In this document: positions 47,625 to 58,657 of the stretch, piece after piece
Layout: each line of letters begins with the position of its first letter
Position numbering within the stretch: the first letter of the stretch is position 1
Program-made: the position numbers and the translations under genes
Assembly (NCBI GenBank): GCA_949130495.1
Contig: OX422214.1
Span: forward strand, 255,816,187 to 255,880,186
DNA from: Sambucus nigra
Lineage: Eukaryota > Streptophyta > Magnoliopsida > Dipsacales > Adoxaceae
Direction: 5' to 3'
DNA length: 64,000 bases
Notes under the pieces: model-generated
What the model saw: only the letters and a program-made list of their open reading frames with translations
Databases searched by the model: none
Told to the model about the DNA's origin: nothing

Positions 47625-48748
47625 TAAATAGGAAATAGTATGTTTTCATATATATGTACAATTTATGAATATGGGATGGTTAAGTATGGAGGACAATAAT
47701 TTGAGGCCATATTGGATACCCCATGAAGGAATGTTTTTATTTGCTCCTTCCCAAGGGTATTTTGAGTACATGTTTTATGTGTATATATATTGTGAAGTAT
47801 GCTTTTATGTTTACTTTATTTTAGCTATAAATTCCTTACGAGGCAGCTTCTAGGGTTGAATGTTCATGACCTTATCAACATGTACACCATTGTTTTGTCT
47901 TTAGACATATTTCATGGAATATGACTTGAGTAGAATTATATTTTTGTTGTATAGTCATTGAAAGTTACATAGATATATTAAGATAATATTTATGATTGAA
48001 ATTCAGTACTAATTTAGATGGATTAACAAGTGTAAGGTCAAATCAACCCAGTTCAGCTCCACTCGAGGGAAACGTGAATACTGAGTTGACAACCCAATGT
48101 GAGTGTACTTACTAAGTTTGTTATGGATATGATGTGTATGTATTATATGTTGAGATGATATCGCTTATTAAAAGTCATGAGATGTTGAGATGTTATGGCT
48201 TGTTAAAAGTCAAAAGATGTTGAGATGTTATGGCTTTATAAAAGTCAAGATATGTTGAGTTGCTATGCAATTCAGGAGATGTTAGGTTATTAAAACCTAT
48301 GGATATGATTATTGCCTATGGGCAGGAGATGTGGAGTTTATTATCTCAGGATATGTATATGGCCTAATTTGGGACAGAGATGGATATATATTGAGATGTT
48401 AAAATAGTACTTTTACTATATAGAGATGTAGTACATTCACTGAGTTTTTAAACTCATGGTTTTATATGTTTACATTTTCAGGTTCTGAAGTTGCCACTGC
48501 CAGGTCTAGGAGGTTGAGTAAATAGTAGTAGGGTCTTGTTAGTTTTGGTTTATACATCGTACTAGTTGTAATTAAGTTAAATGTTACGTGAGTTCTGTTT
48601 AAATTATGTCTCCTTAAAACATTTGGATTTTTAGTAATCCGCATTTTAACTTTGTAGTTGTTTCAATATGTATTACTAAATAAATAATAAATGTGGTTTG
48701 TAAACTATTCAGTTAATTATATCCTAATGGGCTTAGGGGGTGACAACT

Positions 48749-48760
48749 TGGTATCATAGG
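48749..48760 (+). other. Primer-binding site of the chromovirus
   Basis: tggtatcatagg, three bases after the 5' LTR, is complementary to initiator Met-tRNA except for two changes from TGGTATCAGAGC. Confidence 0.88.
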
Positions 48761-48924
48761 TTTAGGTTTTTATATTCTGGGGTTAGAGAGTCTAGAGGTG
48801 GCAGTGGCAAAAATAGCGTGTTGTGGGTCATTTATATTAACTTGTGAGAAATACTGACCATTATGTTAGAAATGAATGTTGTATTCTTGTTTCTGTAATT
48901 GTGGTTTATGACAGATAGTAAGAT

Positions 48925-50178
48925 ATGGAAGGAGCAAATGTTCATGAGAGGGTTCATGAGGAGTCTTCAAATACAGTAAACCAACAAAATCCAAATAATG
49001 TAGAGGAGGCTCCTGAACAACTTACAGATATGCAGAAAATGGCTCGTGCCATGACTTTAATGGCAGAACAACAAAACATGTTTGTGACGCAAATAACAGA
49101 ATAACAAGCCAAGTACTTGGAGAATCAGACTTTGGCCAGAAGAGAAAGGGAAATACAATGAGAGAATACTTTGTACTAGAAGTTTATCAAATTGAACCCC
49201 CCTCCCCCCCCCCCCCCCCCCCCCGCCCCCCCCGCCTTCTCAAGTTCTGTAGATCCTTTAGAAGTTGAGGCTTAGGTTAGAGACACAAAAACTATCTTCG
49301 GGGTGATGAATGTACCTAGTGCGCAGAAGGTAATTTTTTCTACTTTCATGTTAAAGGGCGAAGCTAAATATTGGTGGGAGTCTTCCAAACATTTATTTAT
49401 TACTCCGGAGGGAGGTGAGGTAATTACTTGGGATTCCTTTATTAAAGTCTTATGTGAAAAGTATTTTCCTCGCATGTATCGGAAGAAAAAAGAGAGAATT
49501 TTTATCATTGACTCGGGGGAATATGTCGGTCAGGTAGTATAAAACTAAATTTATATCTTTGTCTCGATTTTCATTACGTTTCTTACACAATGAGGAGGAC
49601 AAATGCACCAGATTTCAAGACGGGTTGAATTTGGTTATCAAGTCTAGACTCACTGCACTTGAAATGGTAGACTATACTTCATTAGTTAACAAAGTTATGA
49701 TGGTTGAAGGAGATGTTAATGATGCAATAAATAATAGGTAATAAAGGGGAAATAGGAGAAGATTTGATCCTTCTTAGCAAAAGGAAGGCAATGTAGAATA
49801 CTCAAAACAGGGGAGTAAAATATTTCAGCGCGGTAGAAGGACTGGAAATTATGTTTAGAATAGGACACCAAGCAGTTTTAGGGGTGCAGGATCGATGGGC
49901 CAACATAATAGACAACAAGAGAATGACAATGGGCAGTCTAAGTCTGTTACATGCTATTTTTGCAAAGCTGAGGGCCATATCAGTCCAGATTGTCCCAAGT
50001 TAAAGGGGGTAGAGTGTTATCACTGTCATCAAATTGGTCATACCAAAAAGAACTATCCTATGCTAGTGGGAGGGATTCAATCAGCTACTACTAGTCGAGG
50101 TTCATCACATGGAGGCATAGGGAGAGGAAAGGTAGAGGACGGTCTAGTGGTTCCAGGGCTCCAAGAAGAATATTTGCT
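48925..50178 (+). pseudogene. Chromovirus gag (broken)
   Basis: From ATG at 48925 (MEGANVHERVHEESS) a frame leads to a TAA near 49102. After a 21-base C run (49204-49224) that upsets the frame, the gag core resumes: FSTFMLKGEAKYWWES and ITWDSFIKVLCEKYFP at 49340-49475. This is the retrotransposon gag domain with its WW and YFP landmarks. Two zinc knuckles follow at 49948-50055: CYFCKAEGHISPDC is intact, and CYHCHQIGHTKKNY has lost its last cysteine. Confidence 0.88.
49197..49236. repeat. Poly-C tract inside gag
   Basis: An uninterrupted run of 21 C (49204-49224) is flanked by shorter C runs with single T and G interruptions. It lies within gag and would read as a proline tract. Confidence 0.95.
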
Positions 50179-50700
50179 ATGACTTTACAGGATGCTCAGG
50201 CTACTCCAGAGGTGGTGACAGGTACATTTTCTATCATGAACAGACCTGCTTACGTGCTTATTGATCCATGTTCTACTCATTCATTTGTATCACTGTCATT
50301 TACCATGCATTTGGGTAGACCATGTTCTTATCTAGATTGTGGTTTATATATTTCTACACCTATGGGGGATGTGATGTTAGTGGAGCTTGTGTATAAAAAA
50401 TGTGTATTGTATGTGGGGGAGAGGGAGTTAACCATTGATTTAATTCCACTAGATATTTGAGATTTTGATATTATCTTAGGTATGGAATGGTTATCTTCCT
50501 ACCATGCATCGATTGAATATTTTCGTAAGGGGGTTACATTTAATATGCCGGGGGAGGAAGAATTCAAATTTATCGGGGAAAGAAATGTGGGTCCAAACTG
50601 TCTTATTTCTACCTTTCAGGCGAGGAAATTGTTAAATAAGGGTTGTCAAGGATTTTTAGCATATATTGTGGACACAAACAGGGAATTGCAAAAATTATAA
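50179..50700 (+). pseudogene. Chromovirus protease
   Basis: The frame begins MTLQDAQATPEVV, then has YVLIDPCSTHSFVS, where the chromovirus active site is normally D-P-G-S-T-H-S. Here the glycine is cysteine. FDIILGMEWLSSYHA, the second conserved protease block (GMDWL), follows a TGA at 50458. A TAA at 50698 ends the block before RT in the same frame. Confidence 0.88.
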
Positions 50701-50730
50701 GATATCCCAGTTGTTAAGGATTTTGCATAT

Positions 50731-51649
50731 GTGTTCCCAGATAAATTACTAGGATTGCCACCTAGTAGAGAGGTAGAGTTTACTATCGATTTAGTGCCTG
50801 GGACAGCTCCAGTTTCTATTTCTCCATATAGAATGGCACCTGTGGAACTAAAGGAGTTAAAGGTTCAACTGCAAGATTTTCTAGACAGAGGTTTTATTCG
50901 ACCCAGTGTATCACCATGGGGTGCTCCGATATTATTTGTGAAAAGAAAGATGGCACCATGCGACTTTGCATTGATTATAGGCAGTTGAACAAGGTAACTA
51001 TTCGAAATAAATATCCATTGCCTCATATTGATGATTTGTTTGATCAATTACAGGGTGCAAAAGGCTTTCAAAAATTGATTTGAGATCGGGTTATCATCAA
51101 TTATGGGTAAGAGATGGTGACATTTCTAAGACAACTTTTCGTTCTCGCTATAGTCATTATAAATTTTTGGTAATGCCATTTGGGTTAACAAATGCTCCTA
51201 CAGTGCTTATGGATTTAATGAATCGAGTATTTCATCCTTTCATAGATTCATTTATGATTGTCTGTATCGATGATGTTTTGATATACTCACCTAGCCAGGA
51301 GGAACATGAGAAGCATCTAAGAGTTGTATTACAAGTTTTGCGAGATAGTCAATTATTTTCTAAGTTTAGCAAATGTGAGTTTTGGTTGAATCAGGTAGTA
51401 TTTCTGGGGCATGTTGTTTCGGGAGATGGAATTTATGTTGACCCTAAGAAGGTAGAGGCAATTGTGCAATGGGAAAGACCAATAAATGTAACGAAGATAA
51501 GGATTTTCCTAGGATTGGATGGATATTATAGAAGATTCATAAAGGGGTTTTCATCTATAGACTTACCGTTGACTAAATTAACCCGAAAGGAAGTGAAATT
51601 TGTGTGGAGTGATGAATGTCAAAACAGCTTTGAAAAGTTAAAAAAATAA
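50731..51649 (+). pseudogene. Chromovirus reverse transcriptase (one frameshift)
   Basis: The first part (50731-50950) has [16 protein letters not shown] and [18 protein letters not shown]. Near 50945-50955 a frameshift moves the rest to the next frame, where [24 protein letters not shown] and [13 protein letters not shown] follow. The catalytic box [10 protein letters not shown] (51260-51290) comes next; cysteine stands where F or Y is usual, and both aspartates are intact. The thumb end ([16 protein letters not shown]) is well preserved. A further frameshift near 51645 separates it from RNase H. Confidence 0.93.
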
Positions 51650-52050
51650 GCTAGTATCAGCTCCATTTCTCACTGTTCCATCCAGTGGAGAAGGTTTTGT
51701 GATTTATACTGATGCTTCACATCAGGGCCTGGGTTATGTTTTCATGCAACATGGAAAGGTAATTTCTTATGCATCTAGACAGTTGAAGACGCATGAACGT
51801 AATTATCCTACACATGATTTAGAACTTGCGGCTATTATTTTTGCCTTGAAATTATGGAGACATCATTTGTATGGAGAGACGTGTGAAATTTTCACTGACC
51901 ATCAAAGTTTGAAGTACTTTTTTACACAGAGATACTTGAATTTGAGGTAGAGGCATTGGATAGAGATGATTAAAGACTATGACTGTACCATTCATCATCA
52001 TCCTGGTAAGGCCAATGTAGTAGTAGATGCTTTGAGTCGAAAATCATCGG
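51650..52050 (+). pseudogene. Chromovirus RNase H
   Basis: [12 protein letters not shown] (51702-51737) carries the first catalytic Asp. [18 protein letters not shown] carries the Glu, and [12 protein letters not shown] the next Asp. HHPGKANVVVDALSR (51995-52030) gives the C-terminal Asp. A TAG at 51948 interrupts the domain, probably from CAG. Confidence 0.92.
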
Positions 52051-52309
52051 GGATTCTAGGTTTCATACAGTGTGCACGTGTGGGAAATATCCTTGACTTG
52101 GCATCGATGGGCATTGAATTAAGTTTTTCAAAAAGGGGAGGCTTATTAGCACATGTCATAGTGAGACCTTTATTGGCAGAATGCATAAGAAATTTGCTGG
52201 TCAGTGATCCATTCCTTGAGAAGAAGAAACAAGATGTCCTGGATGGTAAAGAGAGTGACTTTGAAATTAAGAATGATGAATCATTGTGTTATAAAAACAG
52301 GATTTGTGT

Positions 52310-53604
52310 ACCGAATGATCCACCATTAAAGAAGGATATATTAGAAGAGGCACATAGTTCTATTTACTCTATGCATCCGGGAGGTACCAAAATGTATAGA
52401 GATTTGAAAGAGTATTACTGGTAGAACAATATGAAGTGTGAGATTGCAGAATTTGTAGCTAAATGTTTAGTATGTCAGCAAATGAAAGCGGAGCATCAGA
52501 AGCCGACAGGATTATTGCAATCATTGCCTATTCCGGAATGGAAATAGGAGCATATAACGATGGAATTTGTTACAGGATTACCCCGATCACCAAAGGGGCA
52601 TGATTCTATTTGGGTGATTGTAGACAGATTGACGAAGTCAGCTCATTTTCTTCCAGTTAAGACCACCTACACTATTGATAAGTATGCACGTATGTACGTT
52701 AATGAGATTTATTCGTTTACATGGGGAAATAGTGTCAATTGTATCAGATAGAGATCCAACATTCACTTCTAATTTTTGGCCAAGTTTACATAATGCCATG
52801 GGCACAAGTTTGAAGTTCAGCACTGCATTTCATCCACAAACCGATGGGCAATTTGAAAGGATGATTCAAATATTAGAAGACATGTTACGATATTGTGTAT
52901 TTGACTTCAAGGGTAGTTAGGATGATAATTTTCCATTGATGGAATTCTCGTATAATAATAGTTATCAGTCCACCATTGGTATAGCTCCGTATGAAGCTTT
53001 ATATGGGAGGAGATGTAGAACGCCTTTGTGTTGAGATGAAGTAGGCGAAAGGAAACTTTTGGGTCCTGAATTGATAGATATGACAACAGAAAAGATTAAA
53101 ATGATTCACGAACGGATAAAGATAGCGCAAAGCAGGCAAAAATTTTATGAAGATAAAAGGAAGTGTCCATTGGAATTTCAGAAGGGAGATTTTGTACTCC
53201 TACGTATTTTACCATGGAAAGGCGTTATGAGATTTGGGAAGAAGGGGAAACTAAGTCCAAGATACATTGGACCATATGAAGTATTGGAAAGAATTGGGAC
53301 CCTGGCATATATATTAGCTTCACCTCCATATTTATACCGTTTACATGATGTGTTTCACGTATCGATGCTTCGTAAGTATTTGGCGGATCCATCTCATCAC
53401 TTGAAAACTCAACCAATTGAACTGAAGGAAGACTTGTTGTACATCGAGGAACCAATTGAAATTATTGATCGTAAGGAGGAAGTATTGAGAAATAAAGTTA
53501 TTCCCTTAGTTAAAGTTATGTGGATGAGCCATGGAATTAAAGAAGCAACTTGGAAAACGGAGGATATCATGAAGAAGCAATGTCCCCATTTATTTGGTAA
53601 GTGA
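52310..53604 (+). pseudogene. Chromovirus integrase with chromodomain
   Basis: The zinc-binding domain runs from a MHPGGTKMYRDL block through CLVCQQMK. The core starts at TMEFVTGLPRSPKG (first Asp position replaced by Glu), has SDRDPTFTS (second Asp) after a frameshift near 52725, and HPQTDGQFER (Glu). FSYNNSYQSTIGIAPYEALYG and HDVFHVSMLRKYLADP follow. The C-terminal chromodomain reads EEPIEIIDRKEE to ATWKTEDIM (53446-53575), which in chromoviruses guides integration to marked chromatin. TAG or TGA stops lie at 52422, 52545, 52918 and 53032. Confidence 0.93.
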
Positions 53605-53637
53605 CCTTTATATTAAATTTCGGGGACGAAATTTTCT

Positions 53638-53649
53638 AGGGGGGGAGGT
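53638..53649 (+). other. Polypurine tract of the chromovirus
   Basis: agggggggaggt lies immediately before the 3' LTR. Just upstream, ttcggggacgaaatttt is the conserved near-palindromic box seen before the polypurine tract of Tekay-like elements. Confidence 0.93.
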
Positions 53650-55953
53650 TGTGACAACCCGGATATCATTATGATAAATTATATTTAAATCATACTTATC
53701 TTATGTGATATGAATAATGTGTTATTAGTATATCTAATGTTAAGTGATTTATGTTTAGTCTAATCCTACTTTCATAAATCGTGAAATGTCGAGTTATGTA
53801 CGAACACAAAATTTTGTTATTTTTGATAGAAATGTTCTTGTTTAAGACTAGTTTTTACCCTTATAACATTACAATTGTCTTGAGGTGAAAACTATATAGT
53901 TGTAGACATGTGAGTTAATGATGTAACACAACAAACGGTGCATCAAACGGATGTCCGATCAAGAAGTTAGGCCGAATTTACGAACAAGGGGCAAATATGT
54001 CCTTTACCTTTAAGTGGAAAATTATCTTTTAGTAAACCAAGTGTTTTAATTTGATTGGTTGGCATGTGAGGCAGCCTTGGCCGACTTAAATCTCTCCCTT
54101 TATCTTATTTCTTCAGCAAATATAACCCTAGGTTCAGTTTTGACAGATTTAAGCTTAAGGAAAGAGAAAGTAGAAGTTTAAGGAAGAAAAGATTTCAAGA
54201 AAAGCTAGGAAAATTCCAAGAAAATCCTTAAAGTGTTTCCAAGGTAAAATTATGTGTTAATATTGTTTCAATATTGTATTATAATTATTTCAAAGTATAG
54301 AAATCGTGAATTATTGATAAAAAAATCCATCATCCTTTATGATAATATGTATTGGTTCCTATGTGAGATAGGTGGTGTTTATAGGTTACATTGCTTTGTA
54401 TTGAAGCCCCTTGTATTCAAACTTGCATATCTCTTTGTGTGATTACTGGAATTCATAAATTCTCATTGGATATGAAAGTAGACTCATATATTCATGTCAT
54501 ATCCGATAATTAGAATTTAACTCTTTGTGGTTAGGCCTTAGTGATGGTTGCAAGTTGGTATATAGTTATTGTTTGTATATTTCTTTTCGGTATGCCCTAA
54601 GTTTGGTCAAGCTTTTGAGATAGGCAATGAAGTTAAAAAATTATGAAACTTTAATTCTCTACTATTCAGTATGTGTAATGAAAATGGGTTGAAAATCATG
54701 GAAAGATATACTTGTGAAAAATTATGAAAATTCTTGGAAGTTGAAGGAACAATAGAGGAGCTTGTAGGGAAGATTTATGAGGTTGTAAAGAAATGGTCAT
54801 AACTTGATCTAGGAAGCTTGAAAAATTTCACTGTCACTTGTAATGGAAATTATATTCATATATGTTTTCATATTGATAAGCTTGGACCTGTATATGTACA
54901 ATTTATGAAATGGGATGGTTAAGTATGGAGGCTAATAATTTGAGGCCATATTGGATACCCCATGAAGGAATGTTTTTCTTTGCTCCTTCCTAAGGGTATT
55001 TTGAGTACATGTTTCATGTGTATGTAAATTGTGAAGTATGCATTTATGTTTACTTGATTTTAGTTATAAATTCCTTACGAGGCAGCTTCTAGGGTTCAAT
55101 GTTCATGACCTTATCAACATGTATACCATTGTTTCGTCTTTACACATATATCATAGAATATGACTTGAGTATAATTATATTTTTTTTGTATAGTCATTGA
55201 AAGTTACAAAGATATATTAAGATAATATTTATGATTGAAATTCAGTACTAATTTAGTTGGATTAACAAGTGTAAGGTCAAATCAACCCAGTTCAGCTCCA
55301 CTCGAGGGAAACGTGAATACTGAGTTGACAACCCAATGTGAGTGTACTTACTAAGTTTGTTATGGATATGATGTGTATGTATTATATGTTGAGATGATAT
55401 CGCTTATTAAAAGTCATGAGATGTTGAGATGTTATGGCTTGTTAAAAGTCAAAAGATGTTGAGATGTTATGGCTTTATAAAAGTCAAGATATGTTGAGTT
55501 GCTATGCAATTCAGGAGATGTTAGGTTATTAAAACCTATGGATATGATTATTGCCTATGGGCAGGAGATGTGGAGTTTATTAACTCCGGATATGTATATG
55601 GACTAATTTGGCACAGAGATGGATATATATATAGATGTAGTACATTCACTGAGTTTTTAAACTCATGGTTTTATATGTTTACATTTTCAGGTTTTGAAGC
55701 TGCCACTGCCAGGTCTAGGAGGTTGAGTAAATAGTTGTAGGGTCTTGTTAGTTTTGGTTTATACATCGTACTAGTTGTAATTAAGTTAAATGTTATGTGA
55801 CTTCTGTTTAAATTATGTCTCCTTAAAACGTTTGGATTTTTAGTAATCCGAATTTTAACCTTGTAGTTGTTTCAATATGTATTACTAAATAAATAATAAA
55901 TGTGGTTTGTAAACTATTCTGTTAATTATATCCTAATGGGGTTAGGGGTGACA
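53650..55953 (+). repeat. 3' LTR of the chromovirus
   Basis: 2304 bp from TGTGACAACCCGG to TTAGGGGTGACA. It aligns with the 5' LTR except for the missing block at 54892 and a deletion of some 40 bases near 55630. Confidence 0.95.
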
Positions 55954-55958
55954 GATAC

Positions 55959-56120
55959 GCTTCGTGAAGTCGAGGTATATCAGCCGTAGGGGGTATTGAT
56001 GCGGGGGCATCCTCCCTCGTGTACTCGGAGTACGCCTGTTGAGCAAGTTCAATGGACTCAAGTTTTTTAATACAGCTCCTCGGTATCCAGTGACTTGTGC
56101 TTGTATTGCTTGTCACGAAG
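55959..56120 (-). pseudogene. CACTA reading-frame remnant split by the chromovirus
   Basis: On the minus strand MTSNTSTSHWIPRSC to PPTADIPRLHEAY runs from 56116 to the chromovirus end. Joining across the target site continues the frame for about nine codons (PPRGDPCYK) to the left of 44785. So the chromovirus landed in a short open frame of the CACTA element. I do not recognise the protein; it could be a captured gene piece or a transposase remnant. Confidence 0.4.
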
Positions 56121-57246
56121 TGTAAAAACCTGGATTTATGCCATTGAATACCACGTATGTCGGGTATGCCATGTGTATGACTGCAAACAATAAAATGTAA
56201 CTATTTTAGTTACAATAAAGAAGGTGGGGCATAATATTATTTTCATGATACATGCAAGGGGGAAAGGGAAATCAAATGAGCATGTGTCCTCCTTTTGCCC
56301 CCATACTAGCATTCCTCTTTACCCATTGTACCTATTACACACATCGAACACCCTAACCCAACTTATTTCCCATACTCCGACCAATTGCATCTCCATTTAT
56401 GATTTTATTCTCTACATTTTCTCCTTTACTATTCAACTTTTAATCGAGGCATGATCTTAACACGATAACATAAAAATCATAACATGATCTTAACATGACG
56501 TATCAAGTTGTATTCAGGTCTTATTGGTTTTGTGTGCAAAGTGGGTGACTTTTTTACCGAGTGAGAAAACAACATTCATTAACGTAAAGGTCTCATCCTT
56601 AAAATTTTCTATTAACACACTAAAATATAGAACAATAGTTCATATATATTGTTTACTTAAATAAATAAATCTTAAACGTCAAGGGTTTTAACAGGTAGAG
56701 CGAGTTATCATCAAATCATTCCTTAACTCTTGTGTTGGGATAGCCGTGATATGACCTGAAATCATTAATGTTCCACCCATAAACCAATTAATTTATTGCA
56801 TGATAAGCGGACCTAACTAAACAGCTCAACTTGAATAGGCTCAAATTGATGTAAAGATGCATAAAATTTCAAGTGATTTCCAATTTGAACAGTTTTTTCA
56901 CTTTAAATCCTACAAACCCAAAATCAGATCACGTATAGAAATTAAAACAAAACAATGTTTCACAATTTAAAGAACTAACCATTCTGAAGATTATTACAAA
57001 CTCAAAAGAGATTTTTAATAATGAACAAAAACTTCACAGCGATGTGAAAAAATACATCGAAAAAATTACATCACAGTGATAATAATGAACTAAAAGTAAT
57101 AATAAAAACTACATAGCGATGAACAAAAACTATACAGCGATGACAAAAACTATGAACAAAAACTCAAAAGCGATGAACAAAAATTACTGTACGAGAATGA
57201 TGAACAAAAATTATATCGCACTAATTAATGAACAAAAACTACACAG

Positions 57247-57249
<3 letters not shown>
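56121..57249. other. CACTA interior, no gene seen
   Basis: AT-rich; from about 57010 it holds short reiterated gatgaacaaaaact-like words. No domain was found. Confidence 0.5.

Positions 57250-57328
<79 letters not shown>
57250..57328. repeat. Microsatellite (AAT)n
   Basis: About 26 uninterrupted AAT/TAA units inside the CACTA element. Confidence 0.98.
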
Positions 57329-57329
<1 letters not shown>

Positions 57330-57839
57330 TACACATTGAAAAAATACATCCCCAAGGTCACGACAAAGAATAATAGTAATGATATTGTGACAGCGATGTA
57401 AAAATTACATCATGGAGATTAATACGAAAGTTATGACTTTAATAGGAAAGCTATGACATTTCGTATAAACAGAGATTCTTCACAGAAATTAATACGACAT
57501 TAATATGAAAGTTATGAAATTAATACGAAAACTATGACATTTCGTATCCATGGAGATTCTTCACAAAGATTAATATGACATTAATACGAAAGCTGTGACA
57601 TTAATACTAGCTAGAAAAACTCAAAAGTGATTCTTCACATAAAAAAAAGAATGAAACCCTAATAGCTGAGGAAATGGAGATAATAATAACTCAAAGAGGA
57701 AATGGATAATGTTCACAGATGAAATCATAGATTCTTTACACATAAATCGCAGTGTAACCCCTCCGAGCGAAAATGAAAAAGAAAAGGTAAAGTGGGAGTT
57801 GTGATAAGAGAGGAGATAGAAGAGGAAAATTAAATTTAG

Positions 57840-58320
57840 ATAAAAAAATTTGTAACCCCCAATAGCAGTCATAATTTAAGTGTTAGGTAAGAATTTGTAA
57901 CTCCTAGGAGCAGTTAGTTTTAGGCCAAAATTTGTGACTGATAGTAGCAGTCACAAACTTGTAACTGCTGATAGCAGTCACAAATTAAGTCTTATGCCAA
58001 AATTAGTGACTCATAGCAGTTATAATTTTGTGACTGCTCATAAGAGTCATAACTTATTCCCACTAATAAATTTGTGAGTGTTTGTGACAGTTGTAAATTT
58101 GTGACTGCTTATAGGAGTCACAAATTAATAATATGACAACATTTGTGACTCTCATTAGCAGTGGAAAATAAATTGACTCAAAATTTTCATTATCCAATGA
58201 TTTTATCACTCCAAATGGCAATTACAAATAATTTTGTGAGTACTCCCGGGAGTGATAAGTTTGTCACCCCCATTAGCAGTCACAAAATGCCAGTCACAAA
58301 ATTGGCATTTTGGTGTAGTG
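57840..58320. repeat. Right subterminal repeats of the CACTA element
   Basis: At least ten copies of variants of ttgtgactgctnatagcagtcacaa occur in both orientations, ending at the TIR ttttggtgtagtg. Confidence 0.85.
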
Positions 58321-58657
58321 TGTTTTAATTGCAAAGAAGATTATTACCCCGACTTCAATTAGTTGCAAATTTTTTATTTTATTAATTTGTAACCTTTGAA
58401 AGTGGCAATCCTCCCTTTTATTAATATTGTTAGGGAGATTTTCATTTTAGTTCCGGACAAATAATAATTGTTGTCTTTAATCCACTTATATAATTTTTAG
58501 GTATTAAGATCCCATAATTCTTAATATATATACCTCATATTTTAGGATAATATATTATAAATATTTGAGAATACATTATAAAATTGCATGTACAAATTAC
58601 ATTTTTTATAAAACAATTACAAAAAATTAAAATAAAGATCACAAAATTTCATTTATG
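58321..58657. other. AT-rich spacer, no gene seen
   Basis: Sequence between the CACTA element and the next solo LTR. It ends with that LTR's target duplication ttatg (58653-58657). Confidence 0.55.

Larger units (their letters stand above)
44790..48745 (+). repeat. 5' LTR of the chromovirus (with inserted LTR)
   Basis: It starts TGTGACAACCCGG and ends TTAGGGGGTGACA. At 3956 bp it is 1652 bp longer than the 3' LTR. The difference is one block, about 46025-47650, most of which looks like a copia LTR. Outside it the two LTRs align throughout. A likely leader begins near 45250-45390, with a caag/gtaaaa possible splice donor near 45382. Confidence 0.93.
44790..55953 (+). mobile_element. Full-length chromovirus (Tekay/Del-like), inactive
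   Basis: A complete 11.2-kb Ty3/gypsy element: 5' LTR 44790-48745, primer-binding site, gag, protease, RT, RNase H, integrase, chromodomain, polypurine tract and 3' LTR 53650-55953. The target duplication gatac is perfect (44785-44789 and 55954-55958). Integrase last plus a C-terminal chromodomain makes it a chromovirus. It lies inside a minus-strand frame of the CACTA element. Stops and three frameshifts make it dead. The first 155 bases of the two LTRs differ at about ten sites by eye, so it is not recent. Confidence 0.95.
43554..58320. mobile_element. CACTA transposon carrying nested insertions
   Basis: The left end reads CACTACACCAAAA and the right end TTTTGGTGTAGTG, a 13-bp terminal inverted repeat of the CACTA superfamily. 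The 3-bp flanks are tat and tgt, one mismatch from a perfect target duplication. Both subterminal regions are packed with gtgactgctattagcagtcac-like inverted words, as expected for transposase-binding repeats. Subtracting the hAT-like MITE and the chromovirus leaves about 3.0 kb, too short for full transposase genes, so it is non-autonomous. Confidence 0.82.

Noticed and set aside
44790..48745. The longer 5' LTR as the intact form, with the 3' LTR simply deleted
   Set aside because: The extra block has SIRE-like LTR ends and plan, so insertion explains most of it; a smaller 3' LTR deletion is still needed.
53225..53455. Minus-strand frame over the integrase
   Set aside because: It is a shadow of the chromovirus integrase and chromodomain coding sequence.
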